Shown here: positions 60,811 to 64,000 of the stretch, piece after piece | Layout: every line of letters starts with the position of its first letter | Numbering within the stretch: the stretch's first letter is position 1 | Origin: Devosia pacifica | GTDB lineage: Bacteria > Pseudomonadota > Alphaproteobacteria > Rhizobiales > Devosiaceae | NCBI RefSeq assembly: GCF_014652635.1 | Contig: NZ_BMZE01000001.1 | Span: forward strand, 1,188,051 to 1,252,050 | Direction of reading: 5' to 3' | Length of the DNA: 64,000 nt | Translations under genes and position numbers: made by a program | Notes under the pieces: model-generated | The model's input: only the letters and a program-made list of their open reading frames with translations | Told to the model about the DNA's origin: nothing | Databases searched by the model: none

Positions 60811-61504
60811 CATAGCGGGCTTTTTCGATGCTAATCACACCCGCCTTGCGCAACTTCGTCAACTGACGCGAAACCGTCTCAATGGTCAGGCCGAGAAAAT
60901 CGGCGATATCGGCGCGCCCGAGCGGCAGTTCGAACGACGCATCCCGGCTTCCTGTTTCTTCGCGTTCGGCCTGCGAGACTGGATCGATATGGGTCGCGAT
61001 CAGCAACAGAAAGCTCGCGACCTTTTCCGATGCGGTCTTGCGTCCAAGCGTCACCATCCACTCGCGGGCCTCATCGAGTTCGCGCAAGGCCTGCTGCATC
61101 AGCCGGTGCTCGACCTCAGGATTCTCCGCAACCAGGCGCTCGATTGCCGCTTTGGGGATTTTGCAGACATCGACCTTCGATGCGGCTTCGGCGCCGACCG
61201 CGTTCTGGTTGCCGAACAACCGCCCGAGAAAGTCCGGCGCGAACTGCAGTCCCACAACCTGCTGGCGGCCGTCCTCCAGCGTCTTGGTTAGCTTCACCAC
61301 ACCGCGCATCACGTTGCCGTAGGTGACGATGTCGGTGTCGTCCCCGATCAGTTCTTCGCCCGAATCATGCCGCACCATGCGCGTGTGCTTGGACAGCTCC
61401 AGAAGTTCGGAGGCGTTCAGGGCTCCGCACATGCCGCGATGCCGAACTTCGCAGTTCGCGCATAGCCGCGGCACCTCGGAATTGTGGATGTCCTGTCTGC
61501 TCAT
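60767..61504 (-). CDS. Crp/Fnr-family oxygen regulator, FnrN/FnrL type
   Basis: A 245-aa regulator with an N-terminal [4Fe-4S] cluster motif CANCEVRHRGMC (C-x2-C-x7-C) and a fourth Cys in KVDVCKIPK. The cyclic-nucleotide-fold domain ends in a dimer helix, and the recognition helix is ADIADFLGLTIETVSRQLTK, carrying E-x-x-S-R as in FNR. ATG 61504 is used; upstream frame to 61687 lacks family similarity. It probably controls cydAB and cydDC through the box at 56827. Confidence 0.9.
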   Translation of the reverse strand: MSRQDIHNSEVPRLCANCEVRHRGMCGALNASELLELSKHTRMVRHDSGEELIGDDTDIVTYGNVMRGVVKLTKTLEDGRQQVVGLQFAPDFLGRLFGNQNAVGAEAASKVDVCKIPKAAIERLVAENPEVEHRLMQQALRELDEAREWMVTLGRKTASEKVASFLLLIATHIDPVSQAEREETGSRDASFELPLGRADIADFLGLTIETVSRQLTKLRKAGVISIEKARYVSIPDLTRLERLCG

Positions 61505-61640
61505 GTTCTTCACCACGTGGTCGCGCAATGTGCCGCTTCGGCTGGATCGGCACAATATCGGGCCCCATACCTGGGCTTGGTTCGGCATGCATCCGGACGC
61601 ACTGTAAACCCTTGAGGACCCGGAGTTCCAGTCCAGGTGC

Positions 61641-62690
61641 CTAGGACCTATAGTCGCTGGCGGCTGCAGCCGGCCCGTCGCTCTCACCGACGACCATTTC
61701 CATGGGCCAGACGCGCTGAACTACCCCTTGCGGATAATGCTCGGCATATTTCGGCATCGAGGCAAGCAGCGCCTCGCCAAGTGCGACGCCGAGCTCGCGG
61801 AGCGAGAGCCTGAAGCAGGTGAGGCGCGGCGACAGGAACCGTGAAATCGGCGATTCCCTGAAACTGATGATCGAGAGGTCATTGCCAGGCACCAGACCGG
61901 CATCGTGCAGACGGCTGTAAAGTCCGATCGCCAGCAATTCATAGTGCAGGATAATGGCCGTGGGCGGATTTGCCATCGACAGGATCTCGTGGCCGATCTG
62001 GTATCCTCCCTGCTCCGACGAGGCGGCGCGCAGGACGAGCGAAGGGTCGAACGCGATGTCGTGCTTTTCGAGCGCTGCCCTGTAGCCTTTGAGATAGACG
62101 AACCCGAGATTGAGGTCCTTGCTCGGTAGCGCCACAGCTATCCGCCGGTGCCCGGCTGCAACCAAACGCGCGACCGATCTTGTCGCAACCCCTTCGAAAT
62201 CGAGGTCGATCCAGGGGTAATTGCCCGCGGTTTCCGATCGTCCCAAAGCAATGAATGGCAGCCGAGCTTTCGACAAAAGAGCGATCCTGTCATCTTGCCG
62301 GCGTGTTGCCGACAGGATCAGCGCATCGACCTGGCGCCGGGCAACCGTACGCGCGAGATACTGCGCGGGATCTTCGCCGGCAGAGCACGGCAACACCACA
62401 AGATCGAGGTGATGCCGGCTCAGCACCTGCTGCACTCCGTCGAACACCGGCATGAAGAATGTGTCGCTGTTACCGGAAGGATCGCCGGCCTCGATCATGA
62501 AGCCAACGCTGTTTGTCGCTCCCTGTCGAAGGCTGCGCCCGGACTGGTTTGGGACATAGCCGAGCGCCGAAGCGGCAGCGAGAACCCGCTTTCGCGTCTC
62601 CGGATTGACGTCCGGCTTGGCGTTAAGGGCACGCGACACAGTTCCGATCGATAAGCCCAGATGTTCGGCGAGGTGCTTGATGCCGCGCAT
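61641..62690 (-). CDS. LacI-family transcriptional regulator
   Basis: A 349-aa repressor: helix-turn-helix HLAEHLGLSIGTVSRALNAK with hinge ALGYVPNQSGRSLRQG, followed by a periplasmic-binding-like ligand domain (VGFMIEAGDPSGNSDTFFMP, VDALILSATRRQDDRIALL, GNDLSIISFRESPISRFLSP). Divergent from the Gfo/Idh/MocA operon, with a perfect operator between them. Ligand is probably a sugar, polyol or inositol-like compound. Confidence 0.9.
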   Translation of the reverse strand: MRGIKHLAEHLGLSIGTVSRALNAKPDVNPETRKRVLAAASALGYVPNQSGRSLRQGATNSVGFMIEAGDPSGNSDTFFMPVFDGVQQVLSRHHLDLVVLPCSAGEDPAQYLARTVARRQVDALILSATRRQDDRIALLSKARLPFIALGRSETAGNYPWIDLDFEGVATRSVARLVAAGHRRIAVALPSKDLNLGFVYLKGYRAALEKHDIAFDPSLVLRAASSEQGGYQIGHEILSMANPPTAIILHYELLAIGLYSRLHDAGLVPGNDLSIISFRESPISRFLSPRLTCFRLSLRELGVALGEALLASMPKYAEHYPQGVVQRVWPMEMVVGESDGPAAAASDYRS

Positions 62691-62747
62691 TCTTTACCCG
62701 CTAGCTATGTGTCCTTCTGCCGTAGAGGCGCCGGTGCGCGTTTTTCA

Positions 62748-62791
62748 TTGACACAGTTACACCCGCCAGAATAGCGTCGTAAACGTTTACG
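62748..62791 (+). promoter_or_regulatory. Promoter and LacI-type operator of the Gfo/Idh/MocA operon
   Basis: TTGACA (62748-62753), 18-base spacer and TAGCGT (62772-62777) form a promoter. CGTAAACGTTTACG (62778-62791), a perfect 14-bp palindrome with the central CG step typical of LacI-family sites, abuts the -10 and covers the start point. Confidence 0.75.
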
Positions 62792-62837
62792 GCACACTGA
62801 CCGGAAACACTGCACACGCGACTTTGGGAGGAGGAGC

Positions 62838-63875
62838 ATGGTGCGCTACCGAGCTGTACTGGCCGGCTGCGGAGCTATGTCGAGAGGCTGGCTGAAGGCC
62901 ATTTTCGACACGCCGCAATTGCGTGATCAGATTGAAATTGTCGGCCTGAACGATCTGCGGCGCCCCGCCGCTGAAGCGATTGCTTCCGATTTCCACTTAA
63001 GCGGTGCGGATATCGACACCGATCTCGATGCGCTGCTCGAGCGCACAAAGCCCGAACTGCTGTTCGACGTCGTCATTCCCGGCGCGCGCCAGAATGTCGT
63101 CGCACTCGGCCTCCGGCATGGCTGCAACGTGCTTTCCGAAAAGCCCATGGCCACCAGCCTGGCTGATGCCAGAGCATTGATCGAGGATGCGCAATCCGCC
63201 GGCCGGGTGCACGCCGTCATCCAGAACCGTCGCTACAATGCCGGAATACGTCGCATCAAGGCGCTGCTCGACAGCGGCGCCCTCGGCACCTTGACCAGCA
63301 TCAACGCCGATTTCTTCGTTGGCGCGCATTTCGGCGGCTTTCGCGAAGAGATGCGCAACGTCTTGCTGCTGGACATGGCCATTCACACCTTCGACGCCGC
63401 CCGCTTTCTGGCGGGCAGCGCGCCACAGGCCGCCTACTGCCATGAATCGAACCCTGCCGGCTCGTGGTATGCGCATGGCGCCGCCGCCAACGCCCTGTTC
63501 GAATTCGAAAACGGCCTTGTGTTTTCGTATCGCGGTTCATGGTCGGCTGAAGGCGCCAACACCAGTTGGGACGCCGCCTGGCGGCTGGTGGGGACTAAGG
63601 GCACGCTGCTGTGGGATGGCGAGGACGAATTTGCCGCTCATGTCGTTGACGGCGAAGAGGGTTTCTTTCGTCCCCTGCGTCCGGTTGAGGTTCCCGAGGT
63701 GCCGGAGCCGGAAAAAACACACGGCCATGCCAGCGTCATTCTCGACTTCGTCAGCGCGATCGGCTCGGGCCACGCACCCGAGACCGTCGGCTCGGACAAC
63801 ATCAAAAGCCTTGCCATGGTTTTCGCCGCCATCGAGAGCGCCAGCCAGCAGCAACGCATCGCCATCTCCGTATAA
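62838..63875 (+). CDS. Gfo/Idh/MocA-family NAD(P)-dependent oxidoreductase
   Basis: A 345-aa enzyme starting behind GGGAGGAGG. Rossmann start YRAVLAGCGAMSRGWLKAIF, catalytic Lys motif NVLSEKPMATSLADARAL and a C-terminal alpha/beta domain with DMAIHTFDAARFLAGS. Such enzymes oxidise or isomerise sugars and inositols. First gene of a LacI-controlled operon; the next gene begins 14 bases later. Confidence 0.88.
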   Translation: MVRYRAVLAGCGAMSRGWLKAIFDTPQLRDQIEIVGLNDLRRPAAEAIASDFHLSGADIDTDLDALLERTKPELLFDVVIPGARQNVVALGLRHGCNVLSEKPMATSLADARALIEDAQSAGRVHAVIQNRRYNAGIRRIKALLDSGALGTLTSINADFFVGAHFGGFREEMRNVLLLDMAIHTFDAARFLAGSAPQAAYCHESNPAGSWYAHGAAANALFEFENGLVFSYRGSWSAEGANTSWDAAWRLVGTKGTLLWDGEDEFAAHVVDGEEGFFRPLRPVEVPEVPEPEKTHGHASVILDFVSAIGSGHAPETVGSDNIKSLAMVFAAIESASQQQRIAISV

Positions 63876-63889
63876 GGACCGCAGCCTCC

Positions 63890-64000
63890 ATGAACGTGCA
63901 TACCGGCATCCGCATCGGCACCATGATCCAGTCAACGGCAGGCAAGGCCGCAGAGAATATCGCTGCCATTGCCGATCTTGGCTTTGAGAGTTTCGAGCCG
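63890..64000 (+). CDS. Sugar phosphate isomerase/epimerase-like protein (start only)
   Basis: Only 37 residues fall inside the window: MNVHTGIRIGTMIQ, then AAENIAAIADLGFESFEP. The opening strand and 'I-A-D-L-G-F-E-S-F-E' pattern match xylose-isomerase-like TIM-barrel epimerases, which commonly follow Gfo/Idh/MocA genes. AAGGACC lies 14 bases upstream of the ATG. Confidence 0.6.
   Translation, partial: MNVHTGIRIGTMIQSTAGKAAENIAAIADLGFESFEP

Noticed and set aside
1..64000. Genomic island or prophage
   Set aside because: No integrase, transposase, phage structural gene or tRNA-attached direct repeats were seen. Composition is fairly even apart from the A/T-richer control regions of the DUF4214 locus.

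Overview
The window looks like chromosomal DNA of a GC-rich alphaproteobacterium, probably Hyphomicrobiales (a Devosiaceae-like soil or water heterotroph). This rests on gene content: an FnrN-type regulator with a C-x2-C-x7-C cluster, a BigR-type persulfide operon, several sugar-acid catabolic clusters and RTX/DUF4214 surface proteins without signal peptides. The taxonomic placement is inference. No rRNA, tRNA, CRISPR, integrase or transposase was recognised.

Left part (1-19.9 kb): a surface-protein locus. Four genes (1380-3803 minus, 12131-14104 plus, 14449-15668 plus, 16218-18065 minus) share an N-terminal DUF4214 module but have different downstream parts: RTX-like repeats in three and a cadherin-like domain in one. 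The 14449 gene carries a frameshift. Three closely related small XRE-type DNA-binding proteins (4088, 18411, 19894) lie among them, two of them divergent from a DUF4214 gene, and a methyltransferase with a regulatory domain runs off the left edge. Inserted in this locus are an SMP-30 lactonase, a three-gene signalling operon (REC-HD-GYP, periplasmic molybdopterin-fold protein, hybrid kinase), an atypical ROK regulator and a ChrA chromate exporter. The two plus-strand DUF4214 genes have 5' leader hairpins that pair with their ribosome binding sites; the two minus-strand genes share a matching promoter layout.

Middle part (20-49.5 kb): carbohydrate and peptide uptake and catabolism. An isolated enolase-superfamily dehydratase is followed by a lipoprotein/CDF/ExoD chain and an NAD-dependent reductase. 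Next comes a Dpp/Opp-type ABC operon with a fused double ATPase, an isopenicillin-N-epimerase-like PLP enzyme and a GntR regulator. Then follow a secreted nonapeptide-repeat/PRC-barrel protein, an FMN L-lactate-type dehydrogenase, an SDR, an IclR regulator with an apparent AUU start, a sugar-lactone amidohydrolase, a uronate-dehydrogenase-like epimerase and a second complete ABC transporter. A GntR-UxuA-ManD-enolase-mutarotase operon for hexuronate or aldonate breakdown closes the region. Together these suggest import of sugar acids or glycoconjugate-derived compounds and non-phosphorylative breakdown to pyruvate or lactate.

Right part (49.6-64 kb): a BigR-controlled sulfide/persulfide operon (Blh-type dioxygenase, BigR, two YeeE/YedE halves, DUF442 sulfurtransferase, SulP). 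It is followed by cytochrome bd (cydABX) divergent from cydDC, with an FNR-type box between them, a hemerythrin-like protein and a convergent fnr gene. At the end is a LacI regulator with a perfect palindromic operator next to a Gfo/Idh/MocA oxidoreductase and the start of a sugar-phosphate isomerase-like gene.
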